Shown: positions 29,329 through 39,228, numbered from the stretch's first letter. The stretch is DNA of 64,000 bases from Pseudomonas taetrolens (GCF_900475285.1 NZ_LS483370.1:3796001-3860000), one strand, 5' to 3'. The notes: generated by a model not told the origin, from the letters alone. Numbers and translations: made by a program.

Positions 29329-30858
29329 TCAATGATCAAACAGCGCCATGATTGCCGGGGGTTTGTCCGGGACGTAGCGGTCGTCCTTGGGCACGTCGTT
29401 GCCGGCGCCCAAGCCGCCGCCCAGGGCGGTGACCAGTTCGGCGTGAGCACTCAGGCGAGCGGCCTGCACCTGTTGCTGGACTTGTTGCTGACGAAACAAC
29501 AGGGTCTGTGCATTGAGCACGTTGAGGTAGTCGGTCAAGCCGCGCTGGAAAGCGACCATCGCGATGTCGTAGGTTTTTTGCGCGGCGGCCACCGACTCGG
29601 CGGCGAACTCCTGCTGTTTTTCCATCGACTCGCGCTTGATCAACTGATCGGAGATCCCTTTAAGCGCCGTGATCAGCGTCTGGTTGTACTTGGCCACCGC
29701 CATGTCATAACCACCCGAGGCTGCCCCAAGCTGTGAGCGCAATCGACCGCCATCAAAAATCGGCAGCGAGATCGCCGGGCCGACGTTGTAATTGAGCTTC
29801 TTGCCGGTCAGGAACTCCAGCGCCCCGCCACCGGTGGCCATGAAACCGATACTGCCCACCAGGTCGACGTTGGGGTAGAAGCCTGCATGTGCCACATCGA
29901 TGCCACGTGCCTGTGCGGCGACTTCCCAGCGGCTGGCCACCACGTCCGGACGTTGTCCCAGCAATTCGGCAGGCAAGGTCGACGGCAGCTTGAGCGCCGT
30001 ACTCAGCGTCAGGGTCGGGCGCTTGAGACGCGCACCCTCGCCCGGGCCTTTACCGGCCAGCGCAGCCAACTGGTTACGGGTCAGGGCGATTTCTTCTTCC
30101 TGAGCGTCGATCTGACGATGAATTTCGGGCAGCGGTGCTTGCGCCTGACTGACCTCAAAGTGAGTACCAATGCCGCCATCCAGACGTTTTTGCGCCAGAT
30201 CGAGAATCTGCTCCTGCTGGTGCAGGGTCGATTCGATGATGTCGAGCTGGGCATAGTGCAGCGACAACTGGATGTAGGCGCGAATCACGTTGTTTTGCAA
30301 TTCAAGCTGCGCCTGACGTGCCTCGGCGGCACTCATGTGTGCCATGTCCACCGCCTGCTCCGTGGTGTTGCTTTCACGACCCCACAGGTCGAGGGCAAAG
30401 CTGAAGCCCAGGGCGGCGTTGTTGTCCCAGGTGGTGGAGTTGTCCAGCGCGCCGGGGCCATAGAATTGATCGGATGGCCAGTTATGGCGCTTGAGGGTCG
30501 ACTCGCCATTGATCTGCAGCGATTCGGCCGACTCGGCAATACCGGCCATGGCCTTGGCCTGACGGACACGCGCCGCGGCCATGGCCATGCTTGGGCTGCC
30601 CTGAACGGCCATATTGATCCAGGCATCCAATTGTGGGTCGCCATAAGCGTGCCACCATTGGGCCTTGGGCCAGTTTGCGTCTTGCGCGGCGCTTTGAATC
30701 GCCTCGTCGGTGGCCAACGTATTGGCAGCCAGCATCTTGCCTTCAGGGGCGATGCCACCAAAACCGATACAGCCATTTAATGCTAACGATAAAGCCAGGA
30801 CACTGAGGGCTTTAAGCTCTCTGCTGATGCGACGCGACACTGCTGCAAATTCCGTCAT
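29329..30858 (-). CDS. NodT/OprM-family outer-membrane efflux lipoprotein
   Basis: A 509-residue outer-membrane factor. A signal peptide ends in lipobox LNGC (Cys about residue 30), so the mature protein is a lipoprotein. Two OEP repeats follow (WWHAYGDPQLDAWINMAVQGSPSMAMAAARVRQAKAM and RPDVVASRWEVAAQARGIDVAHAGFYPNVDLVGSIGF). It is the first gene of a four-gene set OMF-FUSC-DUF1656-HlyD that would form a complete tripartite pump. The start at 30858 is chosen because it gives a proper signal peptide. Confidence 0.9.
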   Translation of the reverse strand: MTEFAAVSRRISRELKALSVLALSLALNGCIGFGGIAPEGKMLAANTLATDEAIQSAAQDANWPKAQWWHAYGDPQLDAWINMAVQGSPSMAMAAARVRQAKAMAGIAESAESLQINGESTLKRHNWPSDQFYGPGALDNSTTWDNNAALGFSFALDLWGRESNTTEQAVDMAHMSAAEARQAQLELQNNVIRAYIQLSLHYAQLDIIESTLHQQEQILDLAQKRLDGGIGTHFEVSQAQAPLPEIHRQIDAQEEEIALTRNQLAALAGKGPGEGARLKRPTLTLSTALKLPSTLPAELLGQRPDVVASRWEVAAQARGIDVAHAGFYPNVDLVGSIGFMATGGGALEFLTGKKLNYNVGPAISLPIFDGGRLRSQLGAASGGYDMAVAKYNQTLITALKGISDQLIKRESMEKQQEFAAESVAAAQKTYDIAMVAFQRGLTDYLNVLNAQTLLFRQQQVQQQVQAARLSAHAELVTALGGGLGAGNDVPKDDRYVPDKPPAIMALFDH

Positions 30859-31064
30859 GGAGGGAGGAGGCTTGAGGAATAGAAGTCTATGGCTTGGCAG
30901 GCGCAACGATAAGCTGGCATAACTGTGAATCTTTATTACCGTTCTTGGGATAATCCGTTGGTCGAATGCCCACCGGCCTGCAAACCTTGAAACTTCGTGT
31001 CACAATTTGTTGCTGCACTGTTTGTTTTGTTGTCGTCCCCCATATCGCCCCTTGAGAGCACTCC

Positions 31065-31997
31065 ATGGACACTTTGCAAAATATGCGCGCCTTCACCAGC
31101 GTGGCCGAGGCCGGAAGTTTCACGGCTGCCGCAGCCATGCTGGACACCACCACGGCTAACGTCTCGCGCGCGGTCTCCAACCTTGAGGCCCACCTGCAAA
31201 CCCGCTTGCTCAACCGTACGACCCGACGCATCGCCCTGACCGAAGCCGGCAAACGCTATTTGCTGCGCTGCGAGCAGATTCTGGCCTACGTCGAAGAGGC
31301 AGAAGCCGAAGCCAGTGACGCGCACTCACGTCCGGCAGGCCAATTGAAAGTGCACACCATGACCGGCATCGGTCAGCATTTTGTCATCGACGCCATCGCT
31401 CGCTACCGCAAGACACACCCGGACGTGACCTTCGACCTGACGCTTGCCAACCGCGTGCCCGACCTGCTCAACGAGGGTTACGACGTCTCCATCGTATTGG
31501 CCAGCGAGCTGCCGGACTCCGGGTTTGTGTCTCAGCGGCTGGGCATCACGTACAGCGTCGTGTGCGCCTCCCCCGACTACGTGAAAGCCAATGGCAACGC
31601 GGACAGGCCCGGTGACCTGCTCAACCATTCGTGCCTGCGCCTGGTCAGCCCGGTCATTGCCCTGGATAAATGGGTGTTCGAGGGGCCGGAAGGTCAGGAA
31701 ATGGTCTTGATCAATTCATCGCCGTTTCTGGTCAACTCGGCTGACGCGATGAAAACCGCGATTACCAGCGGCATGGGTGTCGGCATCCTGCCGTTGTATG
31801 CGGCAATCGAAGGCCTGCGTAACGGCACGCTGGTACGGATGATGCCCAAGTACCGCTCGCAGGAATTGAACCTGTACGCCATCTACCCGTCGCGCCAGTA
31901 CCTGGATGCGAAAATCAAAACCTGGGTCGAATACCTGCGCAGTTCCCTGCCGGACATTCTGACGGCGCACCAGAAGGAATTGACGGCCTACAGCTGA
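31065..31997 (+). CDS. LysR-family regulator, divergent from the efflux operon
   Basis: A 310-residue LysR protein. The HTH is MDTLQNMRAFTSVAEAGSFTAAAAMLDTTTANVSRAVSNLEAHLQTRLLNRTTRR; the effector domain begins LKVHTMTGIGQHFVIDAIARYRKTHPDVTFDL. It belongs to the large CrgA/AaeR-like branch. It is divergent from the AaeAB-like pump operon with about 200 bases between, and most likely activates it in response to an aromatic compound. I could not find a clear palindrome in the shared region. Confidence 0.88.
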   Translation: MDTLQNMRAFTSVAEAGSFTAAAAMLDTTTANVSRAVSNLEAHLQTRLLNRTTRRIALTEAGKRYLLRCEQILAYVEEAEAEASDAHSRPAGQLKVHTMTGIGQHFVIDAIARYRKTHPDVTFDLTLANRVPDLLNEGYDVSIVLASELPDSGFVSQRLGITYSVVCASPDYVKANGNADRPGDLLNHSCLRLVSPVIALDKWVFEGPEGQEMVLINSSPFLVNSADAMKTAITSGMGVGILPLYAAIEGLRNGTLVRMMPKYRSQELNLYAIYPSRQYLDAKIKTWVEYLRSSLPDILTAHQKELTAYS

Positions 31998-32093
31998 TGA
32001 CTGGATAGCGGTAGTGGCCCGCCGGACATTGGCGAACGACGGCGGAGAATGTTAGCGTGCTTACATTCCCGACAGCCGACGAGTCTTGTTCAG

Positions 32094-33083
32094 ATGAGCC
32101 TTTCTAGCGCAAAGAAAACCGTACTTGCCTTCAGCCGTGTCACCCCCGAAATGATCGAGCGCTTGCAGCAGGAATTCAATGTGATTGCTCCCAATCCCAA
32201 GCTGGGCGATATCAACGCCCAGTTTGAGGAAGCCTTGCCGCACGCCCATGGCTTGATCGGTGTCGGTCGCAAACTGGGGCGCAAGCAACTGGAAAATGCC
32301 CGGCAACTGCAAGTGGTATCCAGCGTATCGGTGGGTTACGACAACTACGATGTCGACTACTTCAACGAGCGCGGAATCATGCTCACCAACACCCCGGACG
32401 TGCTCACCGAAAGCACCGCCGACCTGGGTTTTGCACTGATCATGAGCAGCGCACGCCGGGTGGCTGAGCTGGATGCCTGGACCAAGGCCGGCCAGTGGCA
32501 AGCCAGCGTCCCGCCCGCTTTGTTTGGCAGCGATGTGTACGGCAAGACCCTGGGTATTGTCGGCATGGGCAACATCGGCGCGGCGATCGCCCGCCGGGGC
32601 CATCTGGGTTTCAACATGCCGATCCTCTACAGCGGCAACAGCCGTAAAGCCGAACTTGAGCAAAGCCTGGGGGCGCAGTTCCGCAGCCTTGACCAGTTAC
32701 TGGCCGAAGCAGACTTCGTGTGCCTGGTGGTGCCCTTGAGCGAGAAAACCAGACACCTGATCAGCCAGCGCGAACTGGGCCTGATGAAGTCGAGCGCGAT
32801 TCTGGTGAATATTTCCCGCGGGCCGGTAGTCGACGAACCTGCGCTGATCGAAGCCCTGCAAAACGGCACGATTCGCGGCGCCGGGCTGGACGTGTACGAG
32901 AAGGAACCCCTGGCTGAATCGCCACTGTTCCAGCTCAAAAACGCCGTCACCTTGCCGCACATTGGTTCGGCCACCCACGAAACCCGCGAAGCCATGGCCA
33001 ACCGCGCCCTGGACAACCTGCGCAGCGCGCTGCTGGGTGAACGCCCGCAGGACCTGGTCAACCCGCAAGTCTTCAAAGGCTAA
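32094..33083 (+). CDS. ghrB: D-2-hydroxyacid dehydrogenase (glyoxylate/2-ketogluconate reductase, GhrB-like)
   Basis: A 329-residue NAD(P)H-dependent enzyme, close to E. coli GhrB (324). NAD-binding motif GIVGMGNIGAAIARRG near residue 155; catalytic Arg in NISRGPVVDEPAL, Glu in DVYEKEPL and His in LPHIGSATHETR are all present. The likely reaction is reduction of glyoxylate, hydroxypyruvate or 2-ketogluconate. The start at 32094 is set by homologue length. No 2-ketogluconate genes are adjacent, so the substrate is unproven. A REP-like repeat cluster follows. Confidence 0.85.
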   Translation: MSLSSAKKTVLAFSRVTPEMIERLQQEFNVIAPNPKLGDINAQFEEALPHAHGLIGVGRKLGRKQLENARQLQVVSSVSVGYDNYDVDYFNERGIMLTNTPDVLTESTADLGFALIMSSARRVAELDAWTKAGQWQASVPPALFGSDVYGKTLGIVGMGNIGAAIARRGHLGFNMPILYSGNSRKAELEQSLGAQFRSLDQLLAEADFVCLVVPLSEKTRHLISQRELGLMKSSAILVNISRGPVVDEPALIEALQNGTIRGAGLDVYEKEPLAESPLFQLKNAVTLPHIGSATHETREAMANRALDNLRSALLGERPQDLVNPQVFKG

Positions 33084-33086
33084 ACC

Positions 33087-33200
33087 TGTAGCCGCTGCTA
33101 CAACAACGCCTTGCCGTGATATGGCCTCGTCCATACATTCTGTAGCAGCGGTCGAGCCGAGCGAGGCCGCGTCCGGCTGCGCAGCAGCCGTAGCAGCCGT
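33087..33200. repeat. REP-type repeat cluster
   Basis: TGTAGCCGCTGCTACA (33087-33102) and TGTAGCAGCGGTCGAGCC (from 33141) followed by several imperfect GTAGCAGC/GCTGCTGC arms are typical of the second common Pseudomonas REP class. They fill the space between convergent ghrB and the DMT exporter gene and may act as a terminator. Confidence 0.7.
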
Positions 33201-33204
33201 ACCT

Positions 33205-34101
33205 TCAGGCAAGCTTGGCGGTCATCGGTAACGGTTTGGGTTTGCGAAACACCAATACGTTGCCGAGCATCACCAGAACCAGCCCCGCCAAAGCCGGAGG
33301 GCTCCACTGGTAGCCTTCGGCGTAGGCCGACACGTTAAGCGCCACCAAGGGGAACAGCACGGTGCAGTAAGCAGCGCGCTCCGGCCCCATGCGCCCGACC
33401 AGAGTCAGGTACGCGGTAAACCCGATCACCGAACCCGGAATCACCAAGTACAGCAACGAGCCGACATACCGGGCATTCCATTCCATATTGAACGGAATCC
33501 CGCTTAACCCGCAGTACAACGCCAGCATGCTTGCGCCATAGAGCATGCCCCAGGCGTTGGTAGTCAACGGTTTGAGCCCGGCCTTCTGTTGCAGGCTCGA
33601 GAGCATGTTGCCCGCCGAAAAACACATCGTGCCAATCAGGGCCAGGCCGAGTCCCAGCAGGGTTTCGGGGCTGGCGGTGTGTCCGCTCAATTCCGGCCAG
33701 AACAACAGGCCCAAGCCGAGCAAGCCCAAAGCGCCACCGGCCACCACATTGCGCGCAATTTTCTGCTTGAAGAAAATCCGTGCGTTCAGCGCATTCCACA
33801 ACGTGGCTGTCGAAAACACCACCGCGATCAAGCCGGTCGGCACCCACTGGCTGGCGGTCAGGAAGCACATGAAATTGACACAAAACAGGCACAGTCCCTG
33901 CGCTAGGCATATCAAGTGACCGCGCTTGTTCATCACCTGCAGTTTGCGGCTGAGCAACAGCAAGGCAAACAGCACCAGCGCCGCCAGACCAAAGCGATAA
34001 ACAATGGACACTGGAATCGCCACCACCCCCAATTGCAACTTGAGAGCGATCCACGTGGTGCCCCAGATCAGCACCGTCAATAAATATAGGAATAGGTTCA
34101 T
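33205..34101 (-). CDS. EamA/DMT-family transporter
   Basis: A 298-residue membrane protein with about ten hydrophobic helices and two EamA repeats (MNLFLYLLTVLIWGTTWIALKLQ at the N-terminus; ETLLGLGLALIGTMCFSAGNM opening the second half). Likely an exporter of amino acids or metabolites. The start at 34101 gives the canonical family N-terminus. It is divergent from an AraC gene 134 bases away, which may regulate it. Confidence 0.87.
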   Translation of the reverse strand: MNLFLYLLTVLIWGTTWIALKLQLGVVAIPVSIVYRFGLAALVLFALLLLSRKLQVMNKRGHLICLAQGLCLFCVNFMCFLTASQWVPTGLIAVVFSTATLWNALNARIFFKQKIARNVVAGGALGLLGLGLLFWPELSGHTASPETLLGLGLALIGTMCFSAGNMLSSLQQKAGLKPLTTNAWGMLYGASMLALYCGLSGIPFNMEWNARYVGSLLYLVIPGSVIGFTAYLTLVGRMGPERAAYCTVLFPLVALNVSAYAEGYQWSPPALAGLVLVMLGNVLVFRKPKPLPMTAKLA

Positions 34102-34235
34102 GGCACGCTCCTGAAGATGGCCTTCAGTGTGCGGCTGTGCCCGTGGGCGCACTTGCACATTCTTGCGCTTTTGTTGGACCGGGGCTGGCAGCCCGGACGC
34201 GACGGAGTAGGATGCAACGTGTTGGAGAACAGACC

Positions 34236-35108
34236 ATGTCCGCACTCGATACCCTGCAAGTTTTTCAAGCCCTCAACAGCTCGCCCAATTCGCGGCTGGA
34301 GCATAGCGCCGAGCTGGGTGACGGCATGGCCGCAGCCCTGTGGAGCAATCACCACGACGCCCGTGAATACCAGGCACCGACGCACCACACGCTGTCGTGT
34401 TATATCGCTGGCGGCACCGAGACCTTTCGCCGCAGCAATCCCGGCAGCAAGGGCGCACCGGGCAAGCTCTGCGTATTGCCCGCCGGGCACCAGTCAGAGT
34501 GGGTCATCAACGGTGAAATCCGCCTGGCCCATGTGTACGTCAGTGCAGAACAATTCGCTTTGGGATGCATCACCCTGCTCGACCGCGAACCGCGCACCCT
34601 GCAATTGCGCGAGAGCACGTTTCTTGATGACCCGGAGCAAACCCGGCGCTTTCATCAATTGATCCGGATGAACTGGAATGAGCCCGGCGAACGCCTGCTT
34701 ACCAGCAGCCTGGCCAGTGCCCTGCTCGATCATGCATTGCTGAGCCAAATTGGACGCCGCGAAGGGCTGCAACTCAAGGGCGGATTGGCAGCCCATCAAC
34801 GCCGGCAACTGGTGGAGACCATTGAACACCACCTGGGTGAGCCCTTGAGCATCGGCCAATTAGCCGCGCAATGTGCGTTGTCGCCCTACCACTTTGCCCG
34901 CATGTTTCGCGAAAGCTTCGGCGTGCCGCCTCATCAATACCTGCTGGCACGGCGCCTGGCCCGGGCCCGCGACCTGTTGCGCAACTCATCCCTGGCCCTG
35001 GGCGATGTGGCGCTGGCGTGCGGTTTCGCCAGCGCCAGCCACTTCGCCAACCGCTTCAAGCAACACCTGGGCGGCACGCCGGGTGAATACCGGACGGCGT
35101 TCAGGTAA
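34236..35108 (+). CDS. AraC-family transcriptional regulator
   Basis: A 290-residue regulator. The N-terminal ~180 residues form a cupin-like ligand domain (SCYIAGGTETFRRSN... LCVLPAGHQSEWVINGEIRLAHVYV). The C-terminal double HTH carries the AraC signature (LSIGQLAAQCALSPYHFARMFRESFGVPPHQYLLARRLARARDLLRNSSLALGDVALACGFASASHFANRFKQHLGGTPGEYR). The start at 34236 has GGAG upstream. It is divergent from the DMT exporter; it ends six bases before the convergent TonB-receptor gene, with no terminator visible. Confidence 0.9.
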   Translation: MSALDTLQVFQALNSSPNSRLEHSAELGDGMAAALWSNHHDAREYQAPTHHTLSCYIAGGTETFRRSNPGSKGAPGKLCVLPAGHQSEWVINGEIRLAHVYVSAEQFALGCITLLDREPRTLQLRESTFLDDPEQTRRFHQLIRMNWNEPGERLLTSSLASALLDHALLSQIGRREGLQLKGGLAAHQRRQLVETIEHHLGEPLSIGQLAAQCALSPYHFARMFRESFGVPPHQYLLARRLARARDLLRNSSLALGDVALACGFASASHFANRFKQHLGGTPGEYRTAFR

Positions 35109-35113
35109 TGCGC

Positions 35114-37555
35114 TTAAAACGCCAACGTGCTGGAGAACGTCATCTGGCGCGAGTCGCCGATGGAAACGAACATGCGGCTCGCGGCCGAGGTGTAGTAAGT
35201 CCGGTCGAAGAGGTTTTTGACGTTGAACTGAAACGTTACCTTCTGCCCTTCGATCCGGGTGTCGTAGGTGGCGAACGCATCGGCCACGGTGTAGGCCGGC
35301 AGATCGAAATCGTTCAGCGCATCACCGGCCCGTTCGCCCACGTAACGTGCGCCCGCCCCCACCCGTAACGTGTCGCCCCCCACGATATTGCCGAAGTCAT
35401 AGACCGCCGACAGCGAACCGCTGTTTTTCGCCACGTTCTGCAAGCGCATGCCTTGGTAGGTCGTGTCTTTGGTCACTTCAGCATCGGTATAGGCATAGCT
35501 GCCGATCACGCTCCACTGATCGCTCAACTGACCGCTGACATCCAGTTCGAGGCCCCGTGACCGGACCTCGCCCGCCGCCGAATACACCGTTTCATCATCC
35601 ACCGTCGATGACACCAGGACATTGCGTTTTTTGATATCGAACAGGGCCACAGTGCCGGTAATGCGCCCCGGAATATCCAGTTTCGCGCCCAGTTCCCAGG
35701 ACTTGGCCTGCTCGGGCGCGATGGATGAGTCCAGCACCACGCCACCGCTCAACGGGGCGATGGTGGAGTTGGGCTTGAACGATTCGGTGTAGCTGCCATA
35801 GAACGACAACTCGTCGGTGTAGCGGTACACCAGACCGGCACGCGGGACCCACTTGACGCCATGGGTGTCGGTGTTGGCGGTGAACGGTATGCCTTTGCCA
35901 GCCAGTTGGTCGTACTTCTGGAAGCGGGCGCCCGCCACCAGAATCCACTGGTCGTTGAGGTGAATGGAATCCTGCATGAATAACGAGTCGCTGCGCAGCA
36001 AGTCGGTTTGATTGCTGTCACTGGCGCTGACCGTGGTGCCGGCAACTTCCTGGCCATACTCGGGGTTTTCGTAATCGAAGATGGACTGGCTATTCTGGCG
36101 GATCAACTCGGCACGGTGGATTTTGCGGTACTCGTCATCCACGCCAAATACCAGTTCATGCTGCATGCCCGCAGCGTTCACCTTGCCTTGCAGACTGACG
36201 GTGGTGAACCGGTCAGTGGAAATGGCGCCTTGGGTGCCGTCCATTTTTCGGGTCAGTGTGCCCGTGGCCGGATTGACTGCGGTAACACGCACCTGGCTGG
36301 CATCGTAGGTTTCGCGGTTCCAGCTGTAACCGAAGTGGGCTTTCCAGTCGTCGTTGAGGTCGTGATCGACTTCCAGGCGGTACAGGTCCGAACGCCCTTC
36401 CATGTTATTGAACGGTTCATCGAGGCGCCGCGTGGCCGGGATATCCAGCGGGTGATTGGTCGCCGGATTGATTGCGGTGCCTCGGTCAAAGGGTGATAGA
36501 AATTCGCGGTGTTCGTAGGCCAGCAACACTTGAGTGTTGTCGCCATACCAGGCCAGCGACGGTGCAATCAGCGTCTCGCGATGGGTGCCGAAATTGCGCC
36601 AGTAGTCTTCGTCTTCATGGTCAATGATCATCCGGTAAGCCAGCCCCGAATCCCCCAGCGGGCCCGTGCTGTCCAGGCTGGCGCCACTGCCGTTTTTCCC
36701 GGAACCATAAGTGGAGCCGCGCACGGTCAGCGCGTTGTATTGCTCCAGCTGTGGTTTTTTGCTGACCACATTGACCACCCCGCCCGGGTCCTGGATGCCG
36801 TACAGCAACGAGGCCGGTCCCTTGAGGACTTCGACGCGTTCGGTCGCAGCCCCCAGTGCCCGGCCCTGCACCAGCGGCATGCCATCGCGCATGATCGAGC
36901 CGTCACGGTTGTCGCCAAAACCGCGCTTCATCACCGAATCCTGCGTGCTGCCCAGCGTGTTGCCCTGGGTGATACCACTGACGTTGTTAAGCGCATCATC
37001 CAGATTACGGGGGGCCTGATCGCGAATCACCTGGGCGGCGACCACGTTGATGGTCTGCGGCGTTTCCATCGACGAGCCAGTACCGCGCATCACCGAAGTG
37101 GTGGCTGGCGGCTGATAGCCGGTGTCGGCGGGTGCCATCGAAGTAATGCTGGTGGCGCCGAGGTTCAGCGCGCCTGCGGTGGATTGAGGCTCCAGGGCAA
37201 AGGTGCGGGGATCGGTACGACGAGCATTGAAACCCGACTGCGCAAGCATCTGCTGCAAGGCCTGTTCGGCATGCATGCGGCCCTTGATGGCCGGCGCTTG
37301 CAAGCCGTAAGGCGCTTCGTCGGTATAGACCACGCTGAGGCCGGTCAAGCGGCTGAAGTCATTCAAGGCCCGGGGCAAGGGTTCGGCAGGCAGGTCAAAA
37401 TCAAACAGGGTGCCTGTCTGCTGTTGCGACGCCTCGGTCGCCATCGCCACACCCACCGGTGTTAACGCCAGCCCCGCCATCACCAGCGCAGAAGCCCCTA
37501 GCCATTGCTTTACCGAACCGCCTGCCACTGACGTTACCCTGGACTTCATACTCAT
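35114..37555 (-). CDS. TonB-dependent siderophore receptor with signalling domain
   Basis: An 813-residue outer-membrane receptor. A signal peptide covers ~1-40 (cleavage near VAMA). An N-terminal STN signalling domain (~47-105; FDLPAEPLPRALNDFSRLTGLSVVY...) contacts FecR-type proteins. The plug domain (~150-290) holds ETPQTINVVAAQVIRDQAPRNLDDALNNVSGI and VEVLKGPASLLYGIQDPGGVVN. A 22-strand barrel ends in aromatic F (MTFSSTLAF). This is a cell-surface-signalling receptor of the FiuA/FoxA hydroxamate type by resemblance; the ligand is inferred only. It follows sigma and FecR genes with a 111-base gap. Confidence 0.92.
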   Translation of the reverse strand: MSMKSRVTSVAGGSVKQWLGASALVMAGLALTPVGVAMATEASQQQTGTLFDFDLPAEPLPRALNDFSRLTGLSVVYTDEAPYGLQAPAIKGRMHAEQALQQMLAQSGFNARRTDPRTFALEPQSTAGALNLGATSITSMAPADTGYQPPATTSVMRGTGSSMETPQTINVVAAQVIRDQAPRNLDDALNNVSGITQGNTLGSTQDSVMKRGFGDNRDGSIMRDGMPLVQGRALGAATERVEVLKGPASLLYGIQDPGGVVNVVSKKPQLEQYNALTVRGSTYGSGKNGSGASLDSTGPLGDSGLAYRMIIDHEDEDYWRNFGTHRETLIAPSLAWYGDNTQVLLAYEHREFLSPFDRGTAINPATNHPLDIPATRRLDEPFNNMEGRSDLYRLEVDHDLNDDWKAHFGYSWNRETYDASQVRVTAVNPATGTLTRKMDGTQGAISTDRFTTVSLQGKVNAAGMQHELVFGVDDEYRKIHRAELIRQNSQSIFDYENPEYGQEVAGTTVSASDSNQTDLLRSDSLFMQDSIHLNDQWILVAGARFQKYDQLAGKGIPFTANTDTHGVKWVPRAGLVYRYTDELSFYGSYTESFKPNSTIAPLSGGVVLDSSIAPEQAKSWELGAKLDIPGRITGTVALFDIKKRNVLVSSTVDDETVYSAAGEVRSRGLELDVSGQLSDQWSVIGSYAYTDAEVTKDTTYQGMRLQNVAKNSGSLSAVYDFGNIVGGDTLRVGAGARYVGERAGDALNDFDLPAYTVADAFATYDTRIEGQKVTFQFNVKNLFDRTYYTSAASRMFVSIGDSRQMTFSSTLAF

Positions 37556-37666
37556 GACCTGTGTGTCGACCCGTTAGGGAATGCGAATTTTTCGCATTTT
37601 CAAGCACTACACGGATCAGCCCGAGGTTTACCTCACTACGCCGTGAAAAATAATTTCAGAGAGCAC

Positions 37667-38656
37667 TCAACGCAACACGATCAGCCGCCCCAACACATGG
37701 TGCTGCTCAAACCCGAGCACACCTTGCAAGGAATCGAGTACCGCTTGCGGGTCCTGGCTGGGGAAGCTGCCGCTGATGCGCCGCGCGCTCAGTTGGCTAT
37801 TGAGCAGCACAATCTGCCCTGGGTAATACCGTTTGAGGTCTGCCACGACCTCGGCCAGCGGCGTCCTGGAGTACGTCAGCCAACCTTCGCGCCAGGCCGA
37901 TCGTGCCCGGCTGTCGACCTGATGCACGGTATCGGTCGCGCCAGCGTCATAGGCCACTTGCTGATCGGCAGTGAGAATCTGCTGCGGCGCGCCCTTACCC
38001 GCCTTCACCCCGACCCGCCCCGACAAGACCGTAACCTGAGCGCCCTGCGGTTGCAGGCGCACTTCGAATTCCGTTCCCAGGACCCGCGCTTCACCCTCAC
38101 GGGCCACGACCACAAAGGGTTTACCGGTGTGGGACACCTGAAAGAAAGCCACGCCACGGCGCAACTGGACATACCGTTCGCTGCCGCTGAAGTCCACGGC
38201 AATAGCACTGTCGGCGTCGAGGGTCACCTGCGACTGGTCAGCCAAGGTCACAGTGCGGACTTGCCCCGGCGCACTGACATAATCGGCACCGAGATCATCC
38301 ACCCAGCGTGCCGGTTGCCAGCCGCCGAACACCCCAAGCATCAACAACAGGCTGGCGGCAACCGCCAACCCGCCGGACCAGCGCTTGAGGCGGCGGTCGC
38401 GGGGAACATCCATTGCCGACAAGTAGCGCCGCATCGCCAGCGCTTCTTCGTCAGCCAGCGTGCTGCCCGCCACTTCACTCAACTCCCATACGACCTGCGC
38501 CTGAGCGTAGGCCTCGGCATGCGCAGGATCGGCCTGTAGCCAACGGCTGAAGGTAGCCTGATCGCCACTGTCGGGCTGATCGTGCAACACGCTGAGCCAG
38601 GCCAGCGCAGCACGTTCCTGTTCAGGGGTGACCTGGATATTTGAACGAGTGATCAC
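37667..38656 (-). CDS. FecR-family anti-sigma regulator
   Basis: A 329-residue inner-membrane sigma regulator. The N-terminal cytoplasmic DUF4880 domain is at ~10-55 (AALAWLSVLHDQPDSGDQATFSRWLQADPAHAEAYAQAQVVW). One membrane helix (WSGGLAVAASLLLMLGVFGGW) is near residue 95, then the periplasmic FecR domain (VRTVTLADQSQVTLDADSAIAVDFS...). It transmits the signal from the receptor STN domain to the ECF sigma factor. A GTG start overlaps the sigma stop codon by four bases (GTGA), implying coupled translation. Confidence 0.92.
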   Translation of the reverse strand: MITRSNIQVTPEQERAALAWLSVLHDQPDSGDQATFSRWLQADPAHAEAYAQAQVVWELSEVAGSTLADEEALAMRRYLSAMDVPRDRRLKRWSGGLAVAASLLLMLGVFGGWQPARWVDDLGADYVSAPGQVRTVTLADQSQVTLDADSAIAVDFSGSERYVQLRRGVAFFQVSHTGKPFVVVAREGEARVLGTEFEVRLQPQGAQVTVLSGRVGVKAGKGAPQQILTADQQVAYDAGATDTVHQVDSRARSAWREGWLTYSRTPLAEVVADLKRYYPGQIVLLNSQLSARRISGSFPSQDPQAVLDSLQGVLGFEQHHVLGRLIVLR

Positions 38657-39228
38657 GGCGCAGCCCCTGATGGCGGTTCACGCAGACTGGCCTTGCAGGC
38701 CTCGAGGGCACGCATCATATGTTTTTCAACCGCACTTTGGGACACGCCCATGACGTTGGCGATATCGGCATAAGTACGCCCGTGAATCCGGTTAAGCAAA
38801 AAAATATGCCGTGTGCGTTCGGGCAAACGACGCAAGGCGGCCTCGACCTGACGCAAATCATTACCAGCCTCCAGTGCCGCCTGGGGCTCACTGCCCAGGG
38901 CATCCGGCTCAGGTTGCCAGTACTGGTTGACCCGCCCGCGTGAGCCTTCGCTGCGCAAATGGTCGATCGCGATATTCCCCGCACAGCGCAGCAAATACGT
39001 GCCCAACTCTTCAACCTGCACCAGAGGACGTCGCCAAAAACGCAGAAACAGATCCTGCACCAGGTCAGCAGCTGTTGCCCGGCATCCCACGCGGCGACTC
39101 ACCAGCGCTTCCATTTGTGGACGCTGGGATAAAAACACCTGCAGGAAATGCGCACGTCCATGGCGCATTTCACGGCCAGTGTTGTCCTCGGGTTCTGGTG
39201 GGGTCATGGGCGTCGGGAAGGAGGTCAA
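38653..39228 (-). CDS. FecI-type ECF sigma factor
   Basis: A 191-residue iron-starvation sigma factor. Region 2 is at ~45-95 (GCRATAADLVQDLFLRFWRRP... GTYLLRCAGNIAIDHLR); region 4 is at ~125-175 (VEAALRRLPERTRHIFLLNRIHGRTYADIANVMGVSQSAVEKHMMRALEAC). It directs transcription of the linked receptor gene when the siderophore is bound. A second ATG at codon 8 (39207) is an alternative start. A clear Fur box lies just upstream, so the gene is iron-repressed. Confidence 0.93.
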   Translation of the reverse strand: MTSFPTPMTPPEPEDNTGREMRHGRAHFLQVFLSQRPQMEALVSRRVGCRATAADLVQDLFLRFWRRPLVQVEELGTYLLRCAGNIAIDHLRSEGSRGRVNQYWQPEPDALGSEPQAALEAGNDLRQVEAALRRLPERTRHIFLLNRIHGRTYADIANVMGVSQSAVEKHMMRALEACKASLREPPSGAAP

